Assembly (NCBI GenBank): GCA_027486345.1
Contig: JAIXPH010000028.1
Span: forward strand, 1-64,000
Direction of reading: 5' to 3'
Source: Paracoccaceae bacterium
GTDB taxonomy: Bacteria > Pseudomonadota > Alphaproteobacteria > Rhodobacterales > Rhodobacteraceae
Length of the DNA: 64,000 bases
Shown here: piece after piece, positions 21,081 through 30,311 of the stretch
Layout of the letters: each line of letters begins with the position of its first letter
Numbering within the stretch: position 1 is the first letter of the stretch
Program-made: the position numbers and the translations under genes
The notes under the pieces: generated by a model
What the model was told of the DNA's origin: nothing
Seen by the model: only the letters and a program-made list of their open reading frames with translations
Database searches by the model: none

Positions 21081-22165
21081 CCCTTTTCCTCCCTCAGGGT
21101 TTTGAACGTCACGAGATTTGGTTTGCGGACCTCGTGAACCGAGGCGCGCCAGTGGACCGGGCCAGCCACAAGGACCGGTGCGGTGTCATTCCGGCCTTCG
21201 CCGGAAATCAGGGCCAAGAGACGCTCACCCGCGCGGGCGCCCATGGCGTTATAGGGCAGTTCCACCGTGGTCAGCGGCGGATAAAGGGTTTCGGCAATGG
21301 CGCGGTAATTGTCGAACCCGGCCACGCCCACCTCTTCGGGCATCTTGCGGCCCATGGACCGCAGGATGCCGTACACCATCATCGCCATCTGATCGTTGCC
21401 GCAGCAAATCACCGTCGGCGGAACATCCATGCGCAATATGCGGTCGATGGAATCCCACAGCAGGGGCGGTCCGATCTCTGGCTGGTCAAAATCCACATGC
21501 GCCAACAGGGCCGGGTCAAAGCCGATCCCCGCCTGCGCCAAGGCATCGCGGTAGCCTTGCGCGCGCAAGCGGCCCGCCACCATATCCGGTCGCAGCGACA
21601 GAAACGCGATCCGCCGATGCCCCGCCGCGATCAGGCGGCGGACAAGATCCTGTTGCAGCCGCCGGTCATCGGGCAGCACGGCAGGCGTGCCCACAGCGTC
21701 AAAGCAATTGGCCAGCAGCAGCGGCGTGTCATCCGGCACCTTGGGCAGCTTCACCTCTTGGTGGTATTCGGCGACATAGATCAGCCCCTCCACCCGGTGC
21801 GACAGGAAGGTGTCGATCAGATGCGGCACCCGGTCCTTGCGCCCGTTGGTATCGGCGATCATCACCGTCATGCCCGAGGATTCCAGCGCGCGTTGGATGC
21901 CTTGCACGATGAACAGGTCGGGCAGGCCTTGCTGCGTGCTGGGTTGGTTCTTGGTCGAAATCGCCCCGGTGATCAGCCCGACGATGCCGGACCTCTGCGC
22001 CCGCATCATCCGCGCCGCGTTTGAGCGCACATAGCCCAGATCGCGCATCGCGGCCTCAACCGACTCACGCGTCTTGTCGCCCACAGGACCGTCGCCGTTC
22101 AGCACACGGCTGACCGTTTTGGGCGACACGCCCGCAAGGCGCGCGACATCGTAGATCGTTGACAA
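21077..22165 (-). CDS. LacI-family regulator, likely TTG start
   Basis: 'LSTIYDVARLAGVSPKTVSRVLNG' HTH; TTG preceded by SD-like GGAGGGG; ATGA overlap with SBP. Confidence 0.88.
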   Translation of the reverse strand: MSTIYDVARLAGVSPKTVSRVLNGDGPVGDKTRESVEAAMRDLGYVRSNAARMMRAQRSGIVGLITGAISTKNQPSTQQGLPDLFIVQGIQRALESSGMTVMIADTNGRKDRVPHLIDTFLSHRVEGLIYVAEYHQEVKLPKVPDDTPLLLANCFDAVGTPAVLPDDRRLQQDLVRRLIAAGHRRIAFLSLRPDMVAGRLRAQGYRDALAQAGIGFDPALLAHVDFDQPEIGPPLLWDSIDRILRMDVPPTVICCGNDQMAMMVYGILRSMGRKMPEEVGVAGFDNYRAIAETLYPPLTTVELPYNAMGARAGERLLALISGEGRNDTAPVLVAGPVHWRASVHEVRKPNLVTFKTLREEKG

Positions 22166-22206
22166 CGTCCGCCCCTCCAAGCCCCAACCACGCCTTGTCC
22201 AGCGCG

Positions 22207-22236
22207 ATGACATCGGTGTCATGACATCGGTGTCAT
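22207..22236. promoter_or_regulatory. Two overlapping palindromic operators upstream of lacI-ABC operon
   Basis: ATGACATCGGTGTCATGACATCGGTGTCAT: two copies of ATGACA-TCGG-TGTCAT sharing two bases. Confidence 0.7.
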
Positions 22237-22381
22237 AAACCGGTCGATTCTGTCAAGCCGCGATTGCGCCGGGGCAAGGCCCCCTCCGAAAGCAGGAGGT
22301 GGCCATCTTTCGTCGCGTTGCATCCATCCCCCGCGCCCCGCATGACAGGCGGCGTGATACAAGCTGACCGGGAGTGTGGGC

Positions 22382-23200
22382 ATGCCAAGCGATTTCCTGA
22401 CGATGGAACGGCACGACGCAGACGGCCCCTTGCCCGGTGATGCCTTTGCCCGCTTGCGCGGCGGAGAACTCGACGTGCTGCGCGTCGATGGCGTCTTTGC
22501 CCCCGATCTTTGCGCCCGCATGGTCGCCGCCCTGGAAACCAACGCGCCGGGGTTCGAGGTGACCGAGTTTCCGGGTCCGTTCCGATCCTTTTTCTACGGA
22601 CGCAACCTGAACCTGAACGACCCCGATCTGGATGACTACTTTGCCGCCGCCGCCCGCTTTGACGGCGACCTGCACCGCTTTGGCGCAGGTTTGGGCGTCG
22701 ATCCCGTGGCGCGGATCACGGGGGTGCTCTCAGCCTTGGACGGCGGGCGCGCTGTCGCGGCGGCGCCTGGGCCAGAGGGCGCGAACCATTTCTTCACCAC
22801 CTTTCGCGGCCACCGCAACGGCGGCTACATCCCCCCGCATTTCGACAACGAACAGGGCCTGCGCCCCAGCTATCGCCATGTGGCCGAGGTGACGTCGGGC
22901 GATATCCTGTCCTTCGTGGTGACACTCGCCGAGGCTGAGGCAGGCGGTGTGCTCGAACTTTACGACCTGATCGCCGACCAAGGCCGGGGGATCGTCAACG
23001 ATGACGGCCTGTCCCGCCGTCCCGACCTGTCCACCTTGCGCTCACAAACCGTGCCGGTGCCCGCCGGGTCGATGCTGGTGGTGCAATCGGGGCGGCGTCT
23101 GCACCGCGTGCAGCCGGTGCAGGGTGAGCGCCTGCGCTGGACGATGTGCAGCTTCATGGCCCTGTCGCGCGACGGCCAACGGACCTTTGCCTGGGGATGA
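22382..23200 (+). CDS. 2-oxoglutarate/Fe(II)-dependent oxygenase-like protein
   Basis: HxD in 'GYIPPHFDNEQGLRPSYRH', distal 'SGRRLHRVQPVQGERLRWTMCSFMAL'. Confidence 0.7.
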   Translation: MPSDFLTMERHDADGPLPGDAFARLRGGELDVLRVDGVFAPDLCARMVAALETNAPGFEVTEFPGPFRSFFYGRNLNLNDPDLDDYFAAAARFDGDLHRFGAGLGVDPVARITGVLSALDGGRAVAAAPGPEGANHFFTTFRGHRNGGYIPPHFDNEQGLRPSYRHVAEVTSGDILSFVVTLAEAEAGGVLELYDLIADQGRGIVNDDGLSRRPDLSTLRSQTVPVPAGSMLVVQSGRRLHRVQPVQGERLRWTMCSFMALSRDGQRTFAWG

Positions 23201-23952
23201 TGGGCTATATCGACAGCCTGATCGACGCGCGCCGGGCGGGGCATGTCTCTGACCACATCCATCTTGGTCTGTTCGCGGGTCCCGCCCTGTCGCTTGAGGC
23301 TGCACAGGTTGCGATGGCCCGCCACCACATATCGGCACTTGACCTGTGCGATGCGCTGGATGTTGTGGATGTGGGCTGCGGCTTTGGCGGCACGCTGCGG
23401 ATGGTCGATAAGGATTTCTTAGGTAAGTTGACAGGTGTCAACATCGACCCCCGCCAGATCGCCCTCGCCCGCGAGGGCGCGTGGCGCAACCCCGTGGACT
23501 GGCTGACCTGCGACGCATCGGCCTTTTCCCAAGGCCGCAGCGGATGGGCCGACCGCATCCTGTCTCTTGAGGCGATGTTCCATTTCCCCGACCCCGCCGG
23601 GTTCTTCGCCACCTGCGCCAAGGCCCTGCGACCGGGGGGAAGGCTGGTCGTCAGCACCATCCTGCTGGATCGCAGCCCCTCTGCCCATGCCGTGGCCCAA
23701 GGCTTCGCCCCTTGGCCTGTCCCGGACATGACCTTGGACGATCTGACGGGGATGGCCACCCATGCCGGGTTTCAGGTGCAAGACATCCAGAACCTCGCCC
23801 CCCTGACCTTGCCGGGGTTTGACTGGATGTGCCCAGCCCCACCGCCCGAGATCACCGACCACCCCGTGATCGAACTCCGCCGCTTGTTCACCGCAGGTCA
23901 GGCGTCCTATCCGATGCTGGTGCTTCAGGCGGGCGGGAAGACCCAGAAGTAA
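23197..23952 (+). CDS. Class I SAM-dependent methyltransferase
   Basis: 'DVVDVGCGFGGTLRMV' motif I, 'LSLEAMFHFPDPAGFFATCAKALRPGGRLVVS', N-terminal 'HIHLGLF'; ATGA overlap with upstream gene. Confidence 0.88.
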   Translation: MMGYIDSLIDARRAGHVSDHIHLGLFAGPALSLEAAQVAMARHHISALDLCDALDVVDVGCGFGGTLRMVDKDFLGKLTGVNIDPRQIALAREGAWRNPVDWLTCDASAFSQGRSGWADRILSLEAMFHFPDPAGFFATCAKALRPGGRLVVSTILLDRSPSAHAVAQGFAPWPVPDMTLDDLTGMATHAGFQVQDIQNLAPLTLPGFDWMCPAPPPEITDHPVIELRRLFTAGQASYPMLVLQAGGKTQK

Positions 23953-25229
23953 TCCCCACTCGCCCCACCCGCTGCCGCCGCCTCATCGGTCAGGCGCTGG
24001 GCCATGCGGTCGATGCTGTCCCCCGGCCACCCCCGGCACGAGTGCATCTTCAGGCTGACGGGGTCATAGACCATCTCATCACTCGCTGGGGCACGTGCCA
24101 TCAGCGCCGAAGGCAGGACGGCGCAATGATAGACCCGCAGACCGGTCCCCAAAGCGCGGGCGCGCTCAAAACTGGTCAGGAAACGCTCCGGCGTATCCCC
24201 CGGCAGGCCCATGATGATTTCCGTGGTGACAGAGGCGATGGACCGCAGCGCCCCCAACAGCCCGCCCAGTCGCGCCGGATCAAACTTGCGCTCCACATGA
24301 CGCAAGACGGCATCGTCAAAGGATTGCAGCCCGATCCCGATATGCGGCGCACCGACGCCTTCCAGAAAGCGCAGATGGTCTTCGGTCAGGTTGCGGGGAT
24401 AGACCTCTGCGATCAGGGCGCGGTCCTTCAGAAAACCCGTCGCCGCCGCCGCATCCCGCACGGCGGCAAAGCCCGACGCGTTCAGGTTCAACCCCGCATC
24501 GGCCAAGAGCACCGCCCCCAGACCCAGACGCGCCATCGCGTCAAACTCGCCCGCGATACGATCCGCCGACAGCACGTTGCGGGGCGCTTCCATCACGCCC
24601 CATTCGCAGAAGGAGCAGGTGAAGGGGCAGCCGCGATATGTCTCCAGCAGACCAATCCCCCCTGCCGGGATCAGCCCTTGGCGGTAGGGGGACGCCAGAT
24701 CATCCATCACCGCCCGCGCCCCCGGCGCGCTTTGCCGCCAGACGCCATCGCGGCGCAGCGTCAGACCGCGGAGACGCGCCAAGGCGGCAGCGCTGCGGTC
24801 CGTCGCGGCGACGAGGGCGGGGAAAACGGACTCACCTTCGCCTTCGACCAAGACATCGCAGACAGCATCTAGTGCAGAAAAGGGTGCATGGCCCAGCATA
24901 TTGGGCCGTGCTGAGGGTCCGCCCATGACGATCAAGCGCGATGGATCATCCTGCGCCAGCAGCGTCATCACCTGCGCCAACTGCGGCAGAGACCAAAGAA
25001 ACGCCGACCCCGCCACGATGTCGGGATCATAAGCGGCAACCTCGGCCGCCACGGCCTCTGGCCCCCGCTCACGCTCATCCCAGATGCGCAGCTCCAGCCC
25101 GTCCAGACCCGCCGCCTGCACGGCAGCGGCCACCATGTACATCCCCATGTTCGGGATGAATGGCGGCAGCGCCGGATTGTCCGCCGGATACCACGCCAAA
25201 AGTGCGACGCGGCGGCACGTCCGTTTCAT
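23925..25229 (-). CDS. B12-binding-type radical SAM protein
   Basis: 'ETYRGCPFTCSFCEWG' CxxxCxxC; N-terminal B12-binding-like 'DPDIVAGSAFLWSLPQLAQV...IVMGGPSA'. Confidence 0.87.
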   Translation of the reverse strand: MKRTCRRVALLAWYPADNPALPPFIPNMGMYMVAAAVQAAGLDGLELRIWDERERGPEAVAAEVAAYDPDIVAGSAFLWSLPQLAQVMTLLAQDDPSRLIVMGGPSARPNMLGHAPFSALDAVCDVLVEGEGESVFPALVAATDRSAAALARLRGLTLRRDGVWRQSAPGARAVMDDLASPYRQGLIPAGGIGLLETYRGCPFTCSFCEWGVMEAPRNVLSADRIAGEFDAMARLGLGAVLLADAGLNLNASGFAAVRDAAAATGFLKDRALIAEVYPRNLTEDHLRFLEGVGAPHIGIGLQSFDDAVLRHVERKFDPARLGGLLGALRSIASVTTEIIMGLPGDTPERFLTSFERARALGTGLRVYHCAVLPSALMARAPASDEMVYDPVSLKMHSCRGWPGDSIDRMAQRLTDEAAAAGGASGDYFWVFPPA

Positions 25230-26530
25230 TTCCAGAAGGACCACCAGTATTCGCCGCCCTCACCTCCGCGCTTGGCGACGCGCTCGTTCAACTCGGCCCG
25301 CATCGCGGTCAGGTCATCGGCGGACCATGTCCGGTTGGAGATCATCGACATGTTGACCGGATCAAAGTTCAGATCCCACGTCGGGTCGGACCGGCTGAGC
25401 AGGGCATCGGGCAGAACAAGGCAATGATAGACCCTGACCGATGTGACCGGCAGCGACAGCGCGAAATCCAGCGTCTTGCGGAAGCCGTCGGGCGTGTCTT
25501 CGGGCAGGCCCATGATGATCTGGATTTCCAGACCCGCGACCTTGGACAACGCCTCCACCGCAGGGGCAAAGCGGCGCATGTCGAAGGGGCGGCTGTGCGC
25601 TTTGAGCACGCGTTCATCCATGCTTTGCAGGCCCACGCCCAGATAGGCGGTGCCGACCGAGGACAGGAATTCCAGATGCTCGGGCTTGGCCATTGTCGGG
25701 TAAATCTCGGCCCAGAACAGCGCCTCGGACAAGATGCCCGTCCGGGATTGGGCTTCGGACAGGTTGCGAAAGGCCTTGCCGTTCAGGTTCAACCCGGCAT
25801 CCAGCAGAAACACCGCCGGCGCCTTCAGCGCCTTGAAGGCGTGCAATTCCGCCTCGATATAGTCGGCAGAGAAGACGTCGCGCGCGGGGCGGGTCACGCC
25901 CCAAGCGCAGAAATTGCACGACAAGGGGCAGCCGCGATAGGTTTCCAGATAGGCCACATGCTCGGGCTGCATCAGCCCCATCTGATAGGGGGAGGGGATG
26001 TCGGCCATGTCGAAGCCGCCCAAGATGCCCGTCACCTGCCAGCCCGATCCGTCCGGCTTGCGGGTGTAAAGGCCCGGCGTTTCGGCCAGCGTGGTGCGGT
26101 CCAGCCGGGGCAGGGCCATCAATTGCTGGATCACAGCCTCGCCATCGCCTTCGCAGATCGCATCCACCACCTTGGATGGTCCCCGGAAATGCCAATGGTC
26201 AAAGGCATCGCGCCGCGCCGATGGGCCACCGAACAGGAACAAGGCCTCGGGCTGCTGGGCGCGGATGTCGGCGGCAAGTTGCAACAGCGACGTCATCGAC
26301 CAGACATAGACCGAAAATCCGACCAGATCGGGGCCGAAATCGAGGATGGCTTTCAGACCCGCTTCGGCCCCGGTCAGGCCGATGTCAAAGAAGCGCACCT
26401 CTGTGTCATGCGGATATTGGCCGGATTTTGCCGCCGCATGGACGCGGTGAATGCCATAGGAGGGCATCGGCAAAGGCATTTCATTGCCGTCGAAGGGCGG
26501 AGAAGAACACACCAGCGCCAGTTTCCGCAT
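25226..26530 (-). CDS. B12-binding-type radical SAM protein
   Basis: 'ETYRGCPLSCNFCAWG' CxxxCxxC; N-terminal 'GPDLVGFSVYVWSMTSLLQLA...FLFGGPSA'; ATGA overlap with next gene. Confidence 0.87.
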   Translation of the reverse strand: MRKLALVCSSPPFDGNEMPLPMPSYGIHRVHAAAKSGQYPHDTEVRFFDIGLTGAEAGLKAILDFGPDLVGFSVYVWSMTSLLQLAADIRAQQPEALFLFGGPSARRDAFDHWHFRGPSKVVDAICEGDGEAVIQQLMALPRLDRTTLAETPGLYTRKPDGSGWQVTGILGGFDMADIPSPYQMGLMQPEHVAYLETYRGCPLSCNFCAWGVTRPARDVFSADYIEAELHAFKALKAPAVFLLDAGLNLNGKAFRNLSEAQSRTGILSEALFWAEIYPTMAKPEHLEFLSSVGTAYLGVGLQSMDERVLKAHSRPFDMRRFAPAVEALSKVAGLEIQIIMGLPEDTPDGFRKTLDFALSLPVTSVRVYHCLVLPDALLSRSDPTWDLNFDPVNMSMISNRTWSADDLTAMRAELNERVAKRGGEGGEYWWSFWK

Positions 26531-26720
26531 CTTACCCCCTGCCCAGGACGCGCGCGCCGTGCTGCTCCACGCGTCTGGAATTGCCGCATTTCCGAGATCG
26601 CATTTAAGGGCCTGTGGAACATGGTGCCACCAACCCCATCCGATCGCGCGGGACACCCATTCGGATGCCTGCACCTGCCCACCCAAGTGCAAGAGCCATG
26701 CCGTATGGGGGCAGTCTGGG

Positions 26721-27620
26721 TCAGGTCGGGCGGGTTTGCGTCTGTGCCGCGCGCATGAGGACCAGCGCCTGAATGCCGTGGGTGGTGGCAAAAGCGGCGG
26801 CCTTCGGTCCCATCGCCATCAGGGCGGTCGCCATGGCGTCAGCCATCATGCAGGTCGGGGCCAGCACGGTGACAGAGGCCGGGGCATCCACCAGCGGCGC
26901 GCCGCGCTTGGGGTCCATGGTGTGCGAAAGCCGTGCCCCGCGCACGGTGACGAAGTGGCGGTAATCGCCGGATGTGGCAATCGCCCCGTCTGTCAGGGCA
27001 AAGATGGAATGCGCGGCGTCGGCAGTCGGGTCTTGCACCGCCACGGACCACGGGCTGCCATCCCGGCGCGGGCCAGTGGCGCGCAATTCGCCGTCAATCT
27101 CGCAAAGGGCGTGGGTCAGGCCCCTTGCAGTCAGGAGGTCTGCCAGACGGTCAACGGCATAGCCCTTAGCGATGCCGGACAGGTCCAAGGCCAATGGGGC
27201 CGTTGCGCGGGCGCAACCGTCGCCAAGTTCAAGCGCCCGCGTGGCGGGAACGCGAGGGGCAGCACTGGCGGCGCGGATGGCGGCAAGGCTGGGGGCGGTG
27301 TCGATGAACCCCCAAGCGCGCACCGCATCGCCAAGGTTCATCTCGAAGGCGCCGTCGGTCAGGTGGCTGACCTGCAAGCCCGTTTGCAGGACGAACAGCA
27401 GTTCGGGCGGCAGGGTGACCCATTCCCCCACAGGCGCGGCGTTCAGGCGCATCAGATCGCTGTCGGGGGTCCATGTGGACATCTGGCGGTCCACCAGATC
27501 GACCGTCGCCTGACAGTCGGCCTGCAATCCCGCGCTGTCCGTCACTGGCCCGTCGAGGGTGACTTGCCAGCGGGTGCCCATCGAGCGGCCTTCCAGCCGT
27601 TCAGTAACTGTCTTCGGCAT
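26721..27620 (-). CDS. apbE: FAD:protein FMN transferase (ApbE family)
   Basis: 'GRSMGTRWQVTL', 'LDLSGIAKGYAVDRLADLL', 'DGAIATSGDYRHF', 'LSHTMDPKRGAPL'. Confidence 0.92.
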   Translation of the reverse strand: MPKTVTERLEGRSMGTRWQVTLDGPVTDSAGLQADCQATVDLVDRQMSTWTPDSDLMRLNAAPVGEWVTLPPELLFVLQTGLQVSHLTDGAFEMNLGDAVRAWGFIDTAPSLAAIRAASAAPRVPATRALELGDGCARATAPLALDLSGIAKGYAVDRLADLLTARGLTHALCEIDGELRATGPRRDGSPWSVAVQDPTADAAHSIFALTDGAIATSGDYRHFVTVRGARLSHTMDPKRGAPLVDAPASVTVLAPTCMMADAMATALMAMGPKAAAFATTHGIQALVLMRAAQTQTRPT

Positions 27621-29808
27621 AGCGTCCCTCTGCCTTCAGGCTGCGCGGGGAAAGTCCCACGGGGGCAAGGATATCGGCCAGTGCCACCTGCACGCCTTGG
27701 GCCATCTCGCGCCCGCCGCAGACCATGATGCGCGCGCCGTGGGTGACCAGACCGCGCAACGCCTCGGCATCGTCGCGCAGGGCGTCTTGCACATGGCGGC
27801 GCGGGGCGGTGCTGCGCGAGAAGGCGCAGGTGAGGTGATCCAAGCGACCGTCCTTTTGCCAAGCGGTCAGTTCCTCGGCGTAAAGCAGATCGGTTTCCGC
27901 ACTTCGCGCGCCGAACCACAGATGGACGGGGCGGCGTGCGCCCTCGGTCCGCACAAAGCCTGCCAAGGGGCCGATCCCGGTGCCCGCGCCGATCAGGATC
28001 AGCGGTGCAGCGCTGCGGTCGGGCTGGAAGCCGGGGTTCGGGCGCAGGAAGGCGCTCACCTGCGCGCCGATGGGCAGCGAGAGCAGTTGGTTGGAGCAGA
28101 GGCCGCCGACATGTTGGCGCACGGCGATTTCGATGAATTTATCGCTGTGGCCGGAAGCGAGGGAATAGAACCGGGGCAGGGTCGATCCTTCCGGCAGGAT
28201 GCCGAGCAGGTCGCCGGGGGCGAAGCGGGCGAAGCCTTGGCCGGTGATGCGCTGCCACAGGGTCGATTGCGGCAGGGCAAAACGCAGGATCGCCACGGGC
28301 GCATCGGGTGAGGCGTAGTCGCGCCGTATGGTCAGGGTCAGAGCTTGGGTGCGGGGCGCTTGGGGTTGGTGGTTCAGGGTCAGCGCCACCCCCAGATGCG
28401 CGCCCAGATCGCGGCCCCAGCGGGCGAAATTCTGCGCCGACTGGCGGTCGATCCTGCCCAGCGGCAAGGGCATGGCCCAGCCTTTGGCCTGTGCTGTGTC
28501 GTGCAGCGTGGCGGCATAGCCGCAATAGACCGGGAAACCGCTGTCGCCGAAGCCGAGGAGGATCAGCTCCATCCCCTTGGGGACGTTCGCGGCGCGCAGC
28601 CGCTCCACCGCGCCTTTGGCGGATGAGGGCGCATCGCCATCGCCCCAAGTCGCGGCCATCACGATCAGCCGTTTGGCGCTGCGGTAACGGTCGGGGGAGA
28701 GGGTGGAGAGCGCGGCCAGATGCACGCTATGACCTGCCGTTTGCAGGGCCTGGGCAAGGGTGGTGGCAAAGCCCCATGTCGTGCCGCCCTCACTGGCGAC
28801 AAGGATCACCGTCTGGGCCTTGTCCGCTGCAACCATCCCCGCCAGACGCGGGCGGGATTGCCATGTCCGCCACCAGATCAGGCCGCCGGTGACGGCCAGC
28901 GCGGGAACCGTCGGCACCATCAGGCCAAGGATCAGGCCCCACAGCGCCGCGCCGTCGCCGGTGTGCAAAAGGTAAGCCCACTCCCACGCCGCCTGCCACG
29001 GGCCGTTGTCGGCCCAGACCAGCAGCGCGCCGTTGCCCGGATCGACATAGCCGCTGCCGGTGGAGGTGGTCACGGCAAAGGCGTCGGTCGGGTCGTCTGC
29101 CACAGGAAAGGTCAGGTCGCGCAGATCGGCCACGGGGATGGCTTGCAGCGCGGGCAGGTCTTGCGCAGGCAGGGCGGTCAGGCCGCTGACCGTGGCCGGA
29201 AAGGCGGGGTTTGCAGCATCGTCGGGGGTCAGCGAAAAGGTGGCCGCCACCATGAACAACCCCGTGAGGGACGAGATCAGCAGCCCCGCCACCGCCACCC
29301 GCGCCAGCAGCGTGTGCCAGCGGCCAGAGACTCCGCGCCGTTGGGGGGCGAACCAATGCCGCCAACCGCCCATGCGCCGCGCCACCAGCATCGCACCAGA
29401 GACCGCCATCAGCAGCATCATGGCGGCCCCTGCGGCGACGGTCCACCGACCCGCATCCTCCAGCAACAAGGCGCGGTGCAGGGATTTCAGCCAGCTTTCC
29501 ACCGCGCCCGCATCGGCGCTGCCCATGTCTGCCCCGGTCTGGGGATCAATCACCGCAGCACCCGGCGTGTCGCCGTCGAACCAATAGGCCGTGATCCGGC
29601 CTGATGGGGCGCGGCGGATTTGTTCCACCGCCGGATGCGCGGCCTGCACCACGGCGGCAAGCTCTGCCACGCTTTGCCCCGCCACCACCGCAGGCCGGGT
29701 CAACCGATCCAGCGCCGGAAACACCGACAGCGCGGCACCGCCGAGGGCGATGACGATCAGCAGGACAGCGGCCAGAAGGCCCGGCCAGCGGTGCAGGAAG
29801 CGAAGCAT
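27601..29808 (-). CDS. PepSY-TM / flavodoxin / FAD-NAD(P)H reductase fusion protein
   Basis: N-terminal PepSY-TM 'LHRWPGLLAAVLLIVIALGGAALS'; flavodoxin-like 'ILVASEGGTTWGFATTLAQAL'; CysJ/FNR-like 'RFYSLASG', 'IGAGTGIGPLAGFVR', 'WFGARSAETDLLYAEEL'. Confidence 0.88.
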   Translation of the reverse strand: MLRFLHRWPGLLAAVLLIVIALGGAALSVFPALDRLTRPAVVAGQSVAELAAVVQAAHPAVEQIRRAPSGRITAYWFDGDTPGAAVIDPQTGADMGSADAGAVESWLKSLHRALLLEDAGRWTVAAGAAMMLLMAVSGAMLVARRMGGWRHWFAPQRRGVSGRWHTLLARVAVAGLLISSLTGLFMVAATFSLTPDDAANPAFPATVSGLTALPAQDLPALQAIPVADLRDLTFPVADDPTDAFAVTTSTGSGYVDPGNGALLVWADNGPWQAAWEWAYLLHTGDGAALWGLILGLMVPTVPALAVTGGLIWWRTWQSRPRLAGMVAADKAQTVILVASEGGTTWGFATTLAQALQTAGHSVHLAALSTLSPDRYRSAKRLIVMAATWGDGDAPSSAKGAVERLRAANVPKGMELILLGFGDSGFPVYCGYAATLHDTAQAKGWAMPLPLGRIDRQSAQNFARWGRDLGAHLGVALTLNHQPQAPRTQALTLTIRRDYASPDAPVAILRFALPQSTLWQRITGQGFARFAPGDLLGILPEGSTLPRFYSLASGHSDKFIEIAVRQHVGGLCSNQLLSLPIGAQVSAFLRPNPGFQPDRSAAPLILIGAGTGIGPLAGFVRTEGARRPVHLWFGARSAETDLLYAEELTAWQKDGRLDHLTCAFSRSTAPRRHVQDALRDDAEALRGLVTHGARIMVCGGREMAQGVQVALADILAPVGLSPRSLKAEGRYAEDSY

Positions 29809-29818
29809 GGAAGTATCC

Positions 29819-30298
29819 TCAGAAGCCGTAGGTGAAATCGGCGATGTAGCGCCCGCCCGTCACGGCCTGACCTGCGCCAGCGGCGGTGAGGGGGACCGAG
29901 ATTTCGTTCGGACTGTCGCGCATATCCTCGACCGCGGCGTCGATGTGCAGGGTGTAACCCGCATCGAACAGCGCATCGGCAAGGTCCATGTCCAAGGTCA
30001 GTGACTGGCCCGCGCCGACACTCGCGCCGGTGATGCCATCAACCTGCGCGGGATCACTGCCGGTGAAGCGCGCCCAGTCGGACAGGTGGCGGTAGTATTT
30101 GGCCTTGCCCCCCGCCATCCACAGGCTGCCCGCATAGGCCCCGGCCGGATCGGTGACATAGACGGCGAGGTATGCCCCCCGCCCGCCATAGCTGTTCATG
30201 TTGACCGTCAGGGTGACGGGTTTGGCGAAGGCGAGGCCCGGCAGGACCAATGCGGTCGTCAGGGCAAGGGCGGCGAAAAGCGGCTTCATCGGTGTCAT
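29819..30298 (-). CDS. DUF2271-like secreted protein, putative flavinylation substrate
   Basis: Signal peptide 'MKPLFAALALTTALVLPGLAFA'; 'AYLAVYVTDPAGAYAGSLWMAGGKAKYYRHLSDWAR...DGITGASVGAGQ...YTLHIDAAVED'. Confidence 0.8.
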   Translation of the reverse strand: MTPMKPLFAALALTTALVLPGLAFAKPVTLTVNMNSYGGRGAYLAVYVTDPAGAYAGSLWMAGGKAKYYRHLSDWARFTGSDPAQVDGITGASVGAGQSLTLDMDLADALFDAGYTLHIDAAVEDMRDSPNEISVPLTAAGAGQAVTGGRYIADFTYGF

Positions 30299-30311
30299 GA
30301 GAGTCTCCTGT

